From Janibacter endophyticus (GTDB taxonomy: Bacteria; Actinomycetota; Actinomycetes; Actinomycetales; Dermatophilaceae), in contig NZ_JAFEJG010000004.1 of assembly GCF_016888335.1 (NCBI RefSeq), positions 186,001 through 250,000 of the forward strand: 64,000 nucleotides of DNA, given 5' to 3'. Shown here piece by piece: positions 1-10,530 of the stretch. Position 1 is the stretch's first letter, and every line of letters begins with the position of its first letter. Position numbers and translations under genes: made by a program. The notes below the pieces were generated by a model, which was not told the DNA's origin, ran no database searches, and was given only the letters and a program-made list of their open reading frames with translations.

Positions 1-490
1 CGGGTGTCGCCTCGGGCATGCGGAAGGTCACACGGGTCGTGCGGTGGCGCAGCAGCTCGTCCCACGGCACGACGGTCTGCGCGCCCTGGAGCTCGTCCTC
101 GGGGTAGGGGGCGCTGAGCCGGTGCCCGACGCCGAGCTCCTCGACCGCGACGAGCGCGTCGGGCATCACGGTGCGCAGCCGGGTGAGCACCGGTGCCGGG
201 TCGAAGGTGACGATGTCGTCGTCGTCGACCGTCCAGCCGTCTGGCGCTTCGGGGTCGAGCCGGACGGTCACCGCACCGTTGGAGCAGACGGCCCATCCGG
301 TCTGCAGGTCGAGCATCTCAGCGATGGGCATCGTCGCGACGACGCTGCGCCCGGTCGCGATGACGACGTGGTGACCCGCAGCGCGGACCGCGTCGATCGC
401 CTCCTTGACCGCCGGGCGCAGCGTGCCGTCGTGAGTGATCGTCGTGCCGTCGATGTCCAGGCAGATGAGGTGCGGATCCACGACGCTCAC
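1..490 (-). CDS. Cof-type HAD-IIB hydrolase, C-terminal part missing at left edge
   Basis: The reading frame enters the window from the left and its start is at the right end. The N-terminus reads LICLDIDGTT, the HAD motif I with the nucleophile and general-acid aspartates. IATGRS follows as motif II, then CSNGA, which is typical of Cof/HAD-IIB phosphatases. About 163 residues are visible of a family usually near 270. GTG at 490 is chosen as start; GTG at 514 or 481 are alternatives, and no strong ribosome binding site decides between them. It is divergent from the riboflavin operon. HAD-IIB enzymes dephosphorylate sugar phosphates, pyridoxal phosphate or the riboflavin precursor 5-amino-6-ribitylamino-uracil phosphate, so a role in riboflavin synthesis is possible. 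The substrate is not shown by the sequence. Confidence 0.85.
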   Translation of the reverse strand, partial: MSVVDPHLICLDIDGTTITHDGTLRPAVKEAIDAVRAAGHHVVIATGRSVVATMPIAEMLDLQTGWAVCSNGAVTVRLDPEAPDGWTVDDDDIVTFDPAPVLTRLRTVMPDALVAVEELGVGHRLSAPYPEDELQGAQTVVPWDELLRHRTTRVTFRMPEATP

Positions 491-560
491 GCTAGACGGT
501 CCGGTGTGCGGCACGTCATGGCGGCGTCGTCGCGGGTCGGGGTACCGTCGAGCCATCGTG

Positions 561-675
561 CTCCGGGGTCGGTGCAATTCCGAGCCGGCGGTGACAGTCC
601 GCGACCCGCTCGCAGCCAGCGAGCGGTTGACGAGGTGAAACTCCTCGACCGACGGTGAAAGTCCGGAAGGGAGGC
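561..675 (+). promoter_or_regulatory. FMN riboswitch (RFN element)
   Basis: The leader of the rib operon carries the conserved RFN blocks in order: GGGGTCGGTG, AATTCCGA, CCGGCGGTGACAGTCCGCGA, a variable GC-rich arm, GGTGAAACTCCTCGACCGACGGTGAAAG (positions 635-661) and GTCCGG. These form the multibranched FMN aptamer. When FMN binds, family members block expression of riboflavin genes. No T-run terminator is visible between the aptamer and ribD at 783, so control may act on translation or through Rho; that is inference. The 291-base gap 491-782 otherwise holds only the divergent promoters and a GGAGG site at 773-777. Confidence 0.95.
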
Positions 676-782
676 AGCACGACGGGCAGGCGCATTCCCC
701 GACGACGGGCGCGCCGCAGCCCTGACGCGACCTCGCGCGCACGCACACCCCGGAGCTGGACCGACACCGACCGGAGGCAGCC

Positions 783-1841
783 GTGGGGACCACGCCCGAA
801 GACACCACGTGGATGCGTCGTGCCCTCGAGCTCGCGGCCCTCGGACCCGCCGTCGACCCCAACCCCCGGGTCGGCTGCGTCGTCGTCGCCCCCGGCCCGG
901 ACGGTCAGCCCGAGGTCGTCGGCGAGGGCTGGCACCGAGGAGCCGGGACCGCGCACGCCGAGGTCGGGGCCCTCGAGGCCGCCGGCGACCGGGCGAAGGG
1001 CGCGACCGCCTACGTCACCCTCGAGCCGTGCTCCCACACCGGACGCACCGGCCCGTGCACCGAACGCCTCCTCGCCGCCGGGATCGCCCGGGTCCTCCAC
1101 GCGGCGTCCGACCCGGGGGCGACCTCGGGCGGCGGCGGGGACGTCCTGCGCGCCGCCGGCGTCCAGGTCGAGCACGGGGTGCTCGAGGACGAGGCCCTCG
1201 AACTCGTCCGGGACTGGCGTATCGCCACGACCCTGGGCCGGCCCCGCGTCACGTGGAAGTACGCCTCCACCCTCGACGGTCGGCTGGCCGCCGCCGACGG
1301 GACGAGCCGGTGGATCACCGGGCCCGAGGCCCGCGCCGAGGTCGGCCGGGAGCGCGCCGCGCACGGCGCGGTCCTCACCGGCACCGGCACCGCGCTGACC
1401 GACGACCCGCACCTCACCGCCCGCGCCGCCGACGGAAGCCTGCTCCCCCACCAGCCCCTGCGGGTCGTCATGGGCGAGCGCCCGCTGCCGGACGGGGCGA
1501 GGGTCCTCGACGACGCGGCACCCTCCCTTCGCCTGACGACCCGGGACGTCCACGCCGCCCTCGCCGCCCTCCACGAGCGGGAGATCCGGTCGGTCTGGCT
1601 CGAGTGCGGACCAGCGCTTGCTGCCGCCTTCTGGCGGGCGGGGTGCGTCGACGACGTCGTGGCCTACGTCGCACCCGCGCTGCTCGGCACCGGGCCCGCC
1701 GCCGTCGGCGACCTGGGCATCACGACCATCGCGGACGCCCACCGCCTCATCACCCGCGCCGTCCGCCAGGTCGGCGACGACGTCCGGATCGACCTGCGGG
1801 TCGAGCGCCCCACCCACCCCACGAGCTGCGAGGAGCAGTGA
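783..1841 (+). CDS. ribD: RibD bifunctional deaminase/reductase
   Basis: RibD deaminates 2,5-diamino-6-ribosylamino-pyrimidinone phosphate and reduces the sugar to ribitylamino-uracil phosphate, steps 2 and 3 of riboflavin synthesis. The N-terminal deaminase has the zinc site H58-A-E60 plus C83 and C92 in PCSHTGRTGPC. The C-terminal reductase domain starts near residue 145 (WKYASTLDGRLA). It has 352 residues, close to the usual length. The GTG start is 5 bases after GGAGG. It is the first gene behind the FMN riboswitch, and its TGA overlaps the ATG of ribE by one base, so the two are translationally linked. Confidence 0.96.
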   Translation: MGTTPEDTTWMRRALELAALGPAVDPNPRVGCVVVAPGPDGQPEVVGEGWHRGAGTAHAEVGALEAAGDRAKGATAYVTLEPCSHTGRTGPCTERLLAAGIARVLHAASDPGATSGGGGDVLRAAGVQVEHGVLEDEALELVRDWRIATTLGRPRVTWKYASTLDGRLAAADGTSRWITGPEARAEVGRERAAHGAVLTGTGTALTDDPHLTARAADGSLLPHQPLRVVMGERPLPDGARVLDDAAPSLRLTTRDVHAALAALHEREIRSVWLECGPALAAAFWRAGCVDDVVAYVAPALLGTGPAAVGDLGITTIADAHRLITRAVRQVGDDVRIDLRVERPTHPTSCEEQ

Positions 1842-2442
1842 TGTTCACCGGGATCATCGAGAAGATCGGCACCGTCCTGGCCGTCGAGCACGGCACGGGT
1901 GAGGACGCCCGCCTCACCGTCGGTGCGAGCACCGTGCTCGCCGACGCGCGGCACGGCTGCTCGATCGCCGTCGCCGGGGTCTGCCTCACCGTCGTCGAGC
2001 ACGACGAGAGCCGCTTCGTCGCCGACGTCATGGGCGAGACCCTCCGCTGGACGACCCTCGGCGCGCTCCAGGTCGGTGACCGGGTCAACCTCGAGCGGGC
2101 GCTGCGGGCTGACGGGCGGCTCGACGGGCACATCGTCCAGGGGCACGTCGACGGCGTCGGCGAGGTCGTCGGACGCACCGCGCACGAGCGCTGGGAGGTC
2201 GTCACCGTGCGAGCGCCCGAGGAGCTGCGCTCCCAGGTCGTGCGCAAGGGCTCCGTCGCCGTCGACGGCACCTCGCTGACCGTCAGCGCCGTCGCCGACG
2301 ACACCTTCGAGGTCTCGCTCATCCCCGAGACGCTCACCGCGACCACGCTCGGCGCCCTCTCCCCCGGCGACCGGGTCAACCTCGAGACAGACGTCCTCGC
2401 GAAGTACGTCGCCGGCCTCCTCACCCGGACGGAGTCGACGGC

Positions 2443-2446
<4 letters not shown>
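1841..2446 (+). CDS. ribE: Riboflavin synthase, alpha subunit
   Basis: This enzyme dismutates two 6,7-dimethyl-8-ribityllumazines to riboflavin and the diamino-uracil substrate. It has 201 residues made of two lumazine-binding barrel repeats: MFTGIIEKIG opens the first, and the second begins near residue 88 with HIVQGHVDG. Both repeats contain the paired GDRVNLE strands typical of the family. The start overlaps the ribD stop and its own stop overlaps ribBA as ATGA. The protein acts as a trimer in the cytosol, next to RibH in pathway order. Confidence 0.95.
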
Positions 2447-4136
<1,690 letters not shown>

Positions 4137-4175
4137 TCCAACCATGCGAAGGGGTCAGGGCCGCGCGGCGCCGGA

Positions 4176-5051
4176 TCAGGGGCGGGCGGCACCGAGCTTC
4201 CAGTACCCGCTGAAGAGCACGTGCCGGCGCTCCATGCCGAGCTCCTTGACGAGCAGGCGCCGGATCCCGGTGACCAGGCCCGACTCGCCGCACAGCCAGG
4301 CGTAGTCGAGGTCGGCGGTGTCGCTCGCGTGCTCGCCGCGCAGGGCGTCGAGGACGGCCGTGCCCGGGGCGGCGTCCCCCCGCGCGTGGACCGTCATGCC
4401 CTCGGGCACGCCGAGCGCGCGCGCCATCTCGAGCGTCGGCGTCTCGACGTGGATGCGCAGCTCACCGGAGAGCCCCCGCTGGGCACGGTCGTCGAGCACG
4501 GCAAGCAGCCCCGGCACGGCCGTCTCGTCGACGACGAGGAGCTGCGGGCCCGAGACATCGTCACCCCGGTACAGCGCCCCGCCGGAGACGAAGCCCGCAG
4601 GGTCACCGACCTTCGCCCGCGTCACCCACGCCGATCCGGGCCCGCTGTCGCCGTGCGTCACGACGTCGACGTCGATCTCTCCAGTCTCCGGCCGGTGCGC
4701 CCGGATCGTGTACCACCGCAGGTCGGGCCGGTCCGCCTCGTCGATGTCCGCGACCGCCGCACGCACGTCACGGCGCTCCGGGTCCGGCATGACGAGCGGC
4801 CCCTTCGGCATGACCAGACCGAAGTACTCGTCGGCGCCGACCCGCTCGAAGGAGCGCAGGCCCGCACCCGTCAGGGTGAGGCGGCGCACCCCTTCGCCGA
4901 GGTCGGTCACCGCCGAGACGACCGTCTCGTGCATCTCCTGCGTCGTGCGGTCCCGGGTCGGCGCCATCGCCGCCCCGGCATAGGCCCGCGATGCACCCTC
5001 GACGAGGGAGTCACGGACGCGGCGGCCGGCACGGGTGAGGATCTCGGTCAT
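4176..5051 (-). CDS. Siderophore-interacting FAD-dependent reductase
   Basis: This 291-residue protein belongs to the SIP/ViuB family of cytosolic reductases that release iron from imported ferric siderophores. The FAD-binding signature RWYT is at 112-115 within LRWYTIRAHR, and a C-terminal SIP nicotinamide-binding domain follows (LLVVDETAVPGLLAVL, then the WLCGESG motif). It is the last gene of the iron operon and its ATG overlaps the upstream ATPase stop. It is probably repressed with the rest of the operon by the DtxR-type box at 9008-9036. Which siderophore is used cannot be read from the sequence. Confidence 0.92.
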   Translation of the reverse strand: MTEILTRAGRRVRDSLVEGASRAYAGAAMAPTRDRTTQEMHETVVSAVTDLGEGVRRLTLTGAGLRSFERVGADEYFGLVMPKGPLVMPDPERRDVRAAVADIDEADRPDLRWYTIRAHRPETGEIDVDVVTHGDSGPGSAWVTRAKVGDPAGFVSGGALYRGDDVSGPQLLVVDETAVPGLLAVLDDRAQRGLSGELRIHVETPTLEMARALGVPEGMTVHARGDAAPGTAVLDALRGEHASDTADLDYAWLCGESGLVTGIRRLLVKELGMERRHVLFSGYWKLGAARP

Positions 5052-5872
5052 GACAGGTCTCCTGGTGTGGTCAGTCCCCGCGGCAGCACCACAGGGGTCC
5101 CGGTGTCGGGGTCGGTGAGGATGCGGCAGCGGATGTCGAAGACCTCGTGGACGAGCTCTTCGGTGACGACCTCGCGGGGCTCTCCCTGGGCGATGATCCG
5201 TCCGTCGCGCATCGCGATGATCCGGTCGGCGTAGCGCGCTGCCATGGCGAGGTCGTGCAGGACCATGACGACGGTGGTGCCCCGCTCGGCGTTGAGACGA
5301 CGCACGAGCTCGAGCACCTCGACCTGGTGCGCGATGTCGAGGAAGGACGTCGGCTCGTCGAGGAGCAGGATCTCCGGCCGCTGCGCGAGCGCGAGCGCGA
5401 CCCACACCCGCTGCCGCTGCCCCCCGCTCAGCTCGTCGACGAGCCGGTCGGCGAGGTCGATGGTGTCGGTGAGCCGCAGCGCCTCGGCGACGACCGCATC
5501 GTCCTCGGCCGAGTGGCGTCGCAGCAGCCCCTGGTGCGGGTGCCGGCCGTGGGCGACGAGCTCGGCGACGCACAGGCCCTCGGGCGCGACGGGCGACTGC
5601 GGGAGCAGCCCGATCTGTCGCGCGACCGCCTTCGTCGGCAGGTCCGCGATGGCGCGTCCGTCGAGGAGTACCGCGCCGGACCGGGCAGGCAGCAGCCGGG
5701 CGAAGCCACGCAGGAGGGTCGACTTGCCGCACCCGTTGGGACCGACGATCGCCGTGACCTGCCCGTCCGGGACGTCGAGGTCGAGCCGGTCGACCACGGC
5801 GGCCTCGCGGTAGCCGAGGGTGAGGCTCTGCGCCCGCAGCTGGGGCCCCTGTGCGGCACGTCCGGTCGTCAT
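5048..5872 (-). CDS. Ferric-siderophore ABC transporter ATPase
   Basis: FepC/FecE-type ATPase of 274 residues that powers siderophore import. Walker A is GPNGCGKST at 44-52, the signature LSGGQ at 148-152 is followed by RQR, and Walker B ILLLDE lies near 168-173. A histidine switch is in VLHDLAMAA. ATG 5872 is chosen because it forms an ATGA overlap with the permease stop; the frame stays open further upstream inside the permease gene. It sits between the permeases and the reductase of the same operon. Confidence 0.93.
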   Translation of the reverse strand: MTTGRAAQGPQLRAQSLTLGYREAAVVDRLDLDVPDGQVTAIVGPNGCGKSTLLRGFARLLPARSGAVLLDGRAIADLPTKAVARQIGLLPQSPVAPEGLCVAELVAHGRHPHQGLLRRHSAEDDAVVAEALRLTDTIDLADRLVDELSGGQRQRVWVALALAQRPEILLLDEPTSFLDIAHQVEVLELVRRLNAERGTTVVMVLHDLAMAARYADRIIAMRDGRIIAQGEPREVVTEELVHEVFDIRCRILTDPDTGTPVVLPRGLTTPGDLS

Positions 5873-6927
5873 CGCACCTCCACGCGCGATCGGGTGGCGA
5901 TGAGCCACAGCAGGAAGGGTGCCCCGGCGAGCCCGGTGACCACGCCGACCGGCAGGTTGGCCCCGCCCGGCATGAGGTAGGCGGCGATGTAGTCCGCGGC
6001 GAGGACCATGAGGGCGCCGACGAGGCCGATGTCGACCAGCCGGGTCCGACCGGCGTGGAGCCGACGCCCGATCGGCCCGGCGAGGAGCGCGACGAAGGCG
6101 ATCGGGCCGCAGACCGCGCAGACCGCGGCCACGAGCACGACGACGGCGAGCATGCCGAGCGCACGCGTCCGGCGCACCGGCACCCCGAGCCCCGCGGCGA
6201 GGTCGTCGCCGAGCAGCATGAGCCGCAGCTCACGGTGCAGCACGAGGGTGAACGCGAGCACGATCGGGACGAGCACGGCGAGGCGGGTGATCTCGCCCCA
6301 CGAGGCACGGGCCACCGAGCCGGAGAGCCACGCCATCGCCTCGGACAGGCGGTAGACGTCGGCGCGCAGCAGGACCCAGTGGATCACCGCGACGAGCATG
6401 GCGGCGCAGCCGACGCCCACGATGATCAGGGCCTGCTCACCCCCCTTCGCCCCCTGGCTCAGCAGGACGAGGACCGCGGCGACGACGACGGCTCCGGCGA
6501 AGGCGAAGCCCGTCACGCTCGCCCCGCTCGCGCCGAGGACCACCATCGAGAAGAGGGCCGCGGCCGAGGCTCCCCCGGTGAGCCCGAGGATGTCCGGGCT
6601 GCCGAGCGGGTTGCGGACGAGGTCCTGCATGACCGCTCCGGCCACGCCGAGGGCGCTGCCGGCCAGGACCGCGAGGACCGCACGGGGCAGCTTGGACTCG
6701 AGGACGATGAAGGAGGCCCCCGGGATGCTCTCGCCCCGGATGATCCGCAGCGTGTCCGGGATCGTCACCGTGTAGTCGCCGAGGGTGACCCGGACGACGA
6801 AGGCCGCGGCGACGAGCACGAGCAGCACGCCCGTCACCCGGCCGGCTCGCACCGTGCGTCGGCGGCGGGCGGCACGCACGGTCGCGGCGTCGGCGGCGCG
6901 CTGAGCGGCCAGGATCGGGGCGCTCAT
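5869..6927 (-). CDS. FecCD-family siderophore permease (second subunit)
   Basis: A 352-residue integral membrane subunit of the BtuC/FecCD family, expected to form the channel together with the next permease. The N-terminus is basic, and the first membrane span begins near residue 32 (VTGVLLVLVAAAFVV). Family motifs include LPRAVLAVLAGSALGVAGAVMQ, RNPLGSPDILGLTGGA and, near the C-terminus, GPIAFVALLAGP. About ten hydrophobic spans are visible. ATG 6927 is chosen because it overlaps the preceding permease stop (ATGA); the longer upstream frame is a shadow of that gene. Confidence 0.92.
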   Translation of the reverse strand: MSAPILAAQRAADAATVRAARRRRTVRAGRVTGVLLVLVAAAFVVRVTLGDYTVTIPDTLRIIRGESIPGASFIVLESKLPRAVLAVLAGSALGVAGAVMQDLVRNPLGSPDILGLTGGASAAALFSMVVLGASGASVTGFAFAGAVVVAAVLVLLSQGAKGGEQALIIVGVGCAAMLVAVIHWVLLRADVYRLSEAMAWLSGSVARASWGEITRLAVLVPIVLAFTLVLHRELRLMLLGDDLAAGLGVPVRRTRALGMLAVVVLVAAVCAVCGPIAFVALLAGPIGRRLHAGRTRLVDIGLVGALMVLAADYIAAYLMPGGANLPVGVVTGLAGAPFLLWLIATRSRVEVR

Positions 6928-7916
6928 CGGCGCACCGCCCGGCGGGCCACGAGGATGAGGACGGGGGCGCCGAGCACCGCGGTCATGACACCGACCTGGA
7001 CCTCCGACGGAGGGGTGACGACCCGTCCGAGGGTGTCGGCGAGGAGAAGCAGGGCGGGGCCGCCGAGCAGCGAGCCGAGCAGGATCCGACGGTGGTCGGT
7101 GCCGCTCACGAGACGGACGAGGTGAGGGACGGCCAAGCCGACGAAGGCGATCGGCCCGGCGACCGCGCACGCGGCCGCGGTGAGCAGCAGCGCACCGAGG
7201 AGGGCGCCACCGCGGGCCAGCAGGACCCGCTGGCCGAGCGCGCGGGCCAGGTCGTCGCCCAGCGCCATGGTGTTGAGGGTGCGGCCCGACGTCAGGGTGA
7301 GCGCGAGACCGACGACGACGAAGGGGGCGACCGGCCACAGGAGCGTCGCCTCCTTGCCCGCCACGGAGCCCACCTGCCAGTGCCGGAAGACGTCGAGCGC
7401 CCCGTCGTCGCTCACGAGCAGGCCGACCATGATGCTCGACGTCGCTGCCATGATCGCGGCCCCGCCCAGCGCGGTCGTCATCGGCTGCCGGCGGAGCGGC
7501 ACGGTGAGTGTGATCGCGTAGACGAGCGCGCCCGTGAGGATCACCCCGAGCAGGGCGGTCCACAGGTAGCCGGTGACCGAGGTGAGCACGCCGGCGCGGA
7601 TGCCGATGACGACGAGCAGCGCCGCCCCGCTGTTGAGGCCGAGGATGCCCGGCTCGGCGATGGGGTTGCGGGTCAGCCCCTGGAGCACCGCGCCCGCGAC
7701 GGCGACGCAGGCGCCGACGACGACCGCGACGATGGTGCGGTCGACCCTCGCCTCGACGATGCCTCCGGCCAGCTCGTCGCCCGCACCGCGCAGCGCCGCC
7801 ACGATCTCGCCGGGGGCCAGTGCCTGGGCTCCGACGAAGACGGACAGGACGACCGCCGCGGCCAGCAGCACGAGGCCGCTGACCGCGACGGTCGCCGTCC
7901 GGGACGCCGGGGTCAC
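6924..7916 (-). CDS. FecCD-family siderophore permease (first subunit)
   Basis: A 330-residue FecCD-type permease, paralogous to its neighbour. Characteristic stretches are VVGACVAVAGAVLQG, RNPIAEPGILGLNSGA and GPIAFVGLAVPHLVR, the last being the ATPase-coupling region. Around ten hydrophobic spans are visible. The GTG start at 7916 overlaps the binding-protein stop as GTGA. Two dissimilar permeases plus one ATPase is the usual arrangement for a ferric-siderophore importer such as FepDGC. The dimer is expected to be heteromeric. Confidence 0.92.
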   Translation of the reverse strand: MTPASRTATVAVSGLVLLAAAVVLSVFVGAQALAPGEIVAALRGAGDELAGGIVEARVDRTIVAVVVGACVAVAGAVLQGLTRNPIAEPGILGLNSGAALLVVIGIRAGVLTSVTGYLWTALLGVILTGALVYAITLTVPLRRQPMTTALGGAAIMAATSSIMVGLLVSDDGALDVFRHWQVGSVAGKEATLLWPVAPFVVVGLALTLTSGRTLNTMALGDDLARALGQRVLLARGGALLGALLLTAAACAVAGPIAFVGLAVPHLVRLVSGTDHRRILLGSLLGGPALLLLADTLGRVVTPPSEVQVGVMTAVLGAPVLILVARRAVRR

Positions 7917-8965
7917 GAGGCGGGCTTGCCCTGGGCAGCGTCAGAGAGCTTGGGCAGGAACTTCTCCAGGGCCACCGGCAGCGACAGCGGCGTCGGCGAC
8001 GACATGGTCAGCGCCGTCGCGTTGTCGGCGGAGGCGATGTAGTGGTCGCTCTCGAGGGCCGGGATTGTGCCGAGGAGGGCGTCCTTCTTCAGCGCGTCGA
8101 CCTCCTCCGGCTTCGTCACGTAGAAGATGAGGATGTCGGACTCGAGCGTCTGCGCCTTCTCCGCGGAGATGTCGAAGCTGAAGGCGCCGTCCTTCGCCTG
8201 CGAGGACACCGCCTCCGGCGTCGTCATCCCGAAGCGCTCGAGCATCTGCGGGCGTAGGTCGCTCGGGCCGTAGACGGTGAGCTTGGACAGGTCGGTCGGG
8301 CTGAACCACACCCACGCGGCGCTCTTGCCCTTGATCGCGGGGTACTTCGCGACCGCCTCGTCGATCTGGGCGTCGATGTCGGCGACGATCTCCTCGGCCT
8401 TCTCGCTTTGGCCCAGGGCCTTGCCCACGGTGGTGACGCTGTCCTCCCAGGCGGTTCCCCACGGCGCTCCCGCGTAGGCGACGGTCGGGGCGATCTTCGC
8501 GAGCTTGTCGTACTCCTCCTGCGAGATGCCGGAGTTCACGCCGAGGATGAGGTCCGGGGAGAGCTTGGCGATCTCGTCGACGGGGACGCCGTCGGCGTCG
8601 TCGTAGCGGACGATCTCGGCGTCTGGGTCGATGGCCTCGGTCGCCGCGTCGAACCAGTCGGTGGACTTGTTGTCGTTGCCACCCCAGGTGATCGCGGGTG
8701 CACCCACCGGCACGATGCCGAAGGCAGCGACGACGTCCTGGTCGGACCAGCCGACGGTCGCGATCTTCGTGGGGGCGCTCTCGATCGTCGTCTCGCCGAG
8801 GGCGTGCTCGATCGTCACCGGGAAGGCGTCGGCTGCTGCGCTCGTGCTCCCTCCGCCGGAGGTGGCGTCGGCGGAACCGGACGGGCCGGTCGAGCAGGCA
8901 CCCAGCGCGATCGCGGGGGCGAGGGCCGCGGCAGCGAGCAGCACGCGGCGGGTAGGACGGGGCAT
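7913..8965 (-). CDS. Ferric-siderophore binding lipoprotein
   Basis: A FepB/FhuD-type substrate-binding protein of 350 residues. The signal peptide starts MPRPTRRVLLA and ends in the lipobox ALGAC, so Cys24 should be lipidated and hold the protein on the outer face of the membrane. A Gly/Ser-rich linker follows, then the two-lobed peripla_BP_2 fold with IATVGWSDQDVVAAFG and the SPDLILGVNSG hinge region. It leads the five-gene iron operon. ATG 8965 has GAGAGG at a proper distance, and the iron box lies 43 bases upstream of the start. Confidence 0.93.
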   Translation of the reverse strand: MPRPTRRVLLAAAALAPAIALGACSTGPSGSADATSGGGSTSAAADAFPVTIEHALGETTIESAPTKIATVGWSDQDVVAAFGIVPVGAPAITWGGNDNKSTDWFDAATEAIDPDAEIVRYDDADGVPVDEIAKLSPDLILGVNSGISQEEYDKLAKIAPTVAYAGAPWGTAWEDSVTTVGKALGQSEKAEEIVADIDAQIDEAVAKYPAIKGKSAAWVWFSPTDLSKLTVYGPSDLRPQMLERFGMTTPEAVSSQAKDGAFSFDISAEKAQTLESDILIFYVTKPEEVDALKKDALLGTIPALESDHYIASADNATALTMSSPTPLSLPVALEKFLPKLSDAAQGKPAS

Positions 8966-9007
8966 CGGTGACCTCTCAACAGGGACGGAGCGCCGGCGAT
9001 CGGCGAC

Positions 9008-9036
9008 TTAGGTGAGCCTAAGTTAGGCTTACCTAA
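9008..9036. promoter_or_regulatory. DtxR/IdeR iron box (two overlapping sites)
   Basis: The site opens with TTAGGTGAGCCTAAG and closes with TTAGGCTTACCTAA, giving a near-perfect 29-base palindrome. The half at 9018-9036 matches the 19-base IdeR consensus TTAGGTTAGGCTAACCTAA at 16 positions. A second overlapping 19-mer starts at 9008. DtxR/IdeR with ferrous iron binds such boxes as two dimers and represses. It stands directly upstream of the siderophore operon, so low iron should derepress that operon. The remaining bases to 9170 show no gene. Confidence 0.92.
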
Positions 9037-9170
9037 GCAGCCATGCAAATCCCCTTCGTCGGACGGACACAGCGCCGCTCCAGCACGTCGGTGCGAAGAC
9101 GGTCCGGACGGGATTCCGGCCAGATCGTCTTCGAACCGAAAGGTGAAGGCGACCGCCCCCTCGAAGCCCG

Positions 9171-9731
9171 TCAGGCGAGGCCGAGGTCCTCGAGGGTGTA
9201 GGCGAAGCGGTAGGGCACGCCCGCCTCGTCCTCGATCCGGGCGCCGGCACCGGTCGCGCGGTCGGCGATCGTGGCGACGGCGACGACCTCTCCCCCTACC
9301 TCGCGGACGGCGCTCACGGCCTCGAGCGGCGAGCTGCCGGTCGTCGTCGTGTCCTCGACGACGAGCACCCGGCGGCCCTCGACCGACGGCCCCTCGATGC
9401 GCTGCTGGAGCCCGTGCGCCTTGCCCGCCTTGCGGACGACGTAGGCGTCGAGCCGCTCCCCCTCCGCCGCGGCGGCGTGGAGCATCGAGGTGGCGACCGG
9501 GTCTGCGCCGAGGGTCAGCCCGCCGACGGCGACGACGTCGAGGTCGGCGACGAGGTCGCGCATGACCCGCCCGACGAGCGGAGCGGCCTCGCCGTCGAGG
9601 GTGATGCGGCGCAGGTCGACGTAGTAGTCGGCCTCCTTGCCCGAGGAGAGGGTGACGCGTCCGTGGACGATCGCCTTCTCCTTGATGATCTCGAGCAGGC
9701 GGGCCTTGTCAGCGGCGATGTCGGTGGTCAC
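9171..9731 (-). CDS. pyrE: Orotate phosphoribosyltransferase
   Basis: PyrE joins orotate to PRPP to make orotidine monophosphate in pyrimidine synthesis. The 186-residue protein has the PRPP signature VLVVEDTTTTGSSP and the LSSGKEADYYVDLR motif near residue 28 that binds orotate. GGLTLGADPVA is also typical. The family is a dimer with a flexible loop, here KAHGLQQRIEG. The gene stands alone on the minus strand, 22 bases downstream of the SDR gene stop, and may be cotranscribed with it. Confidence 0.95.
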   Translation of the reverse strand: MTTDIAADKARLLEIIKEKAIVHGRVTLSSGKEADYYVDLRRITLDGEAAPLVGRVMRDLVADLDVVAVGGLTLGADPVATSMLHAAAAEGERLDAYVVRKAGKAHGLQQRIEGPSVEGRRVLVVEDTTTTGSSPLEAVSAVREVGGEVVAVATIADRATGAGARIEDEAGVPYRFAYTLEDLGLA

Positions 9732-9753
9732 CCGCCCATCCTACGAAGGGAGG

Positions 9754-10530
9754 TCAGCGTCGGCGGCGGTGGACGGCCAGGACCGCCGGGTTGCGGACGA
9801 GAGCCCTCGGGAGGTGGCGCAGGGCGGTGACGAGCGCCTTGTACTGCGGGCTGGGGATGCTCACGGCTCGCCCGCGGTCGGCGTCGGCGAGGGCCTCGCG
9901 GACGAGGTCCGCGGCATCGAGCCAGAAGGGTCCGGTGCGCTCGCCCCGGTCGATGCCGGCGCGCTCGTGGAACTCGGTGACGACGAAGCCCGGGCACAGC
10001 GCGGTCGCCGTGACCCCCGTTCCCCGCAGCTGGGTCGAGAGCGACTCGGTGAAGACCGTGACATAGCTCTTCGCCGCGGCGTAGGTGCCGCTCGTGATGA
10101 AGCCGGCGACCGAGGAGACGTTGATGATCTGTCCCCTCCCCCGCGTCGTCATCGAGCGGGCGGCGGTGTGGCTCAGCACGAGAACCGCACGGACGAGGAC
10201 GTCGAGGAGCCGCTCCTCCTCCTCGACCGAGGTCTCGACGAAGGGGGTGCCCAGCCCGTATCCCGCGTTGTTCACGAGGATGTCGACGGGCGCCTGTCCC
10301 GGCCTCGCGGCGACCCGGTCGGCGACCCGCTGCACCTGTGCCCGGTCCGAGAGGTCGGCGGGCAGGACCTCGACCTCCACCCGGTGCCGCTCCCGCAGCT
10401 CCACGGCGGCCGCCTCGAGCCGCTCGACGTCACGAGCGACGAGCACGAGGTCGTGGCCGCGCGCGGCGAGCTGCTCGGCGAACTCGCGGCCGATCCCGGC
10501 GGTCGCGCCGGTGACGAGTGCGGTGCTCAC
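9754..10530 (-). CDS. Short-chain dehydrogenase/reductase
   Basis: A 258-residue classical SDR. The NAD(P) site is TGATAGIG near the N-terminus, NNAG is present, and the catalytic set is S in NVSSVAG with Y and K in YAAAK. LCPGFVVTEF is the usual C-terminal cofactor loop. GTG 10530 overlaps the stop of the upstream hydrolase (GTGA). The arginine after the first strand (LVARD) hints at NADP preference. The substrate is unknown. Confidence 0.9.
   Translation of the reverse strand: MSTALVTGATAGIGREFAEQLAARGHDLVLVARDVERLEAAAVELRERHRVEVEVLPADLSDRAQVQRVADRVAARPGQAPVDILVNNAGYGLGTPFVETSVEEEERLLDVLVRAVLVLSHTAARSMTTRGRGQIINVSSVAGFITSGTYAAAKSYVTVFTESLSTQLRGTGVTATALCPGFVVTEFHERAGIDRGERTGPFWLDAADLVREALADADRGRAVSIPSPQYKALVTALRHLPRALVRNPAVLAVHRRRR

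Noticed and set aside
9037-9170. Promoter or small gene before pyrE's end
   Set aside because: No reading frame with coding bias and no recognisable motif beyond the iron box.
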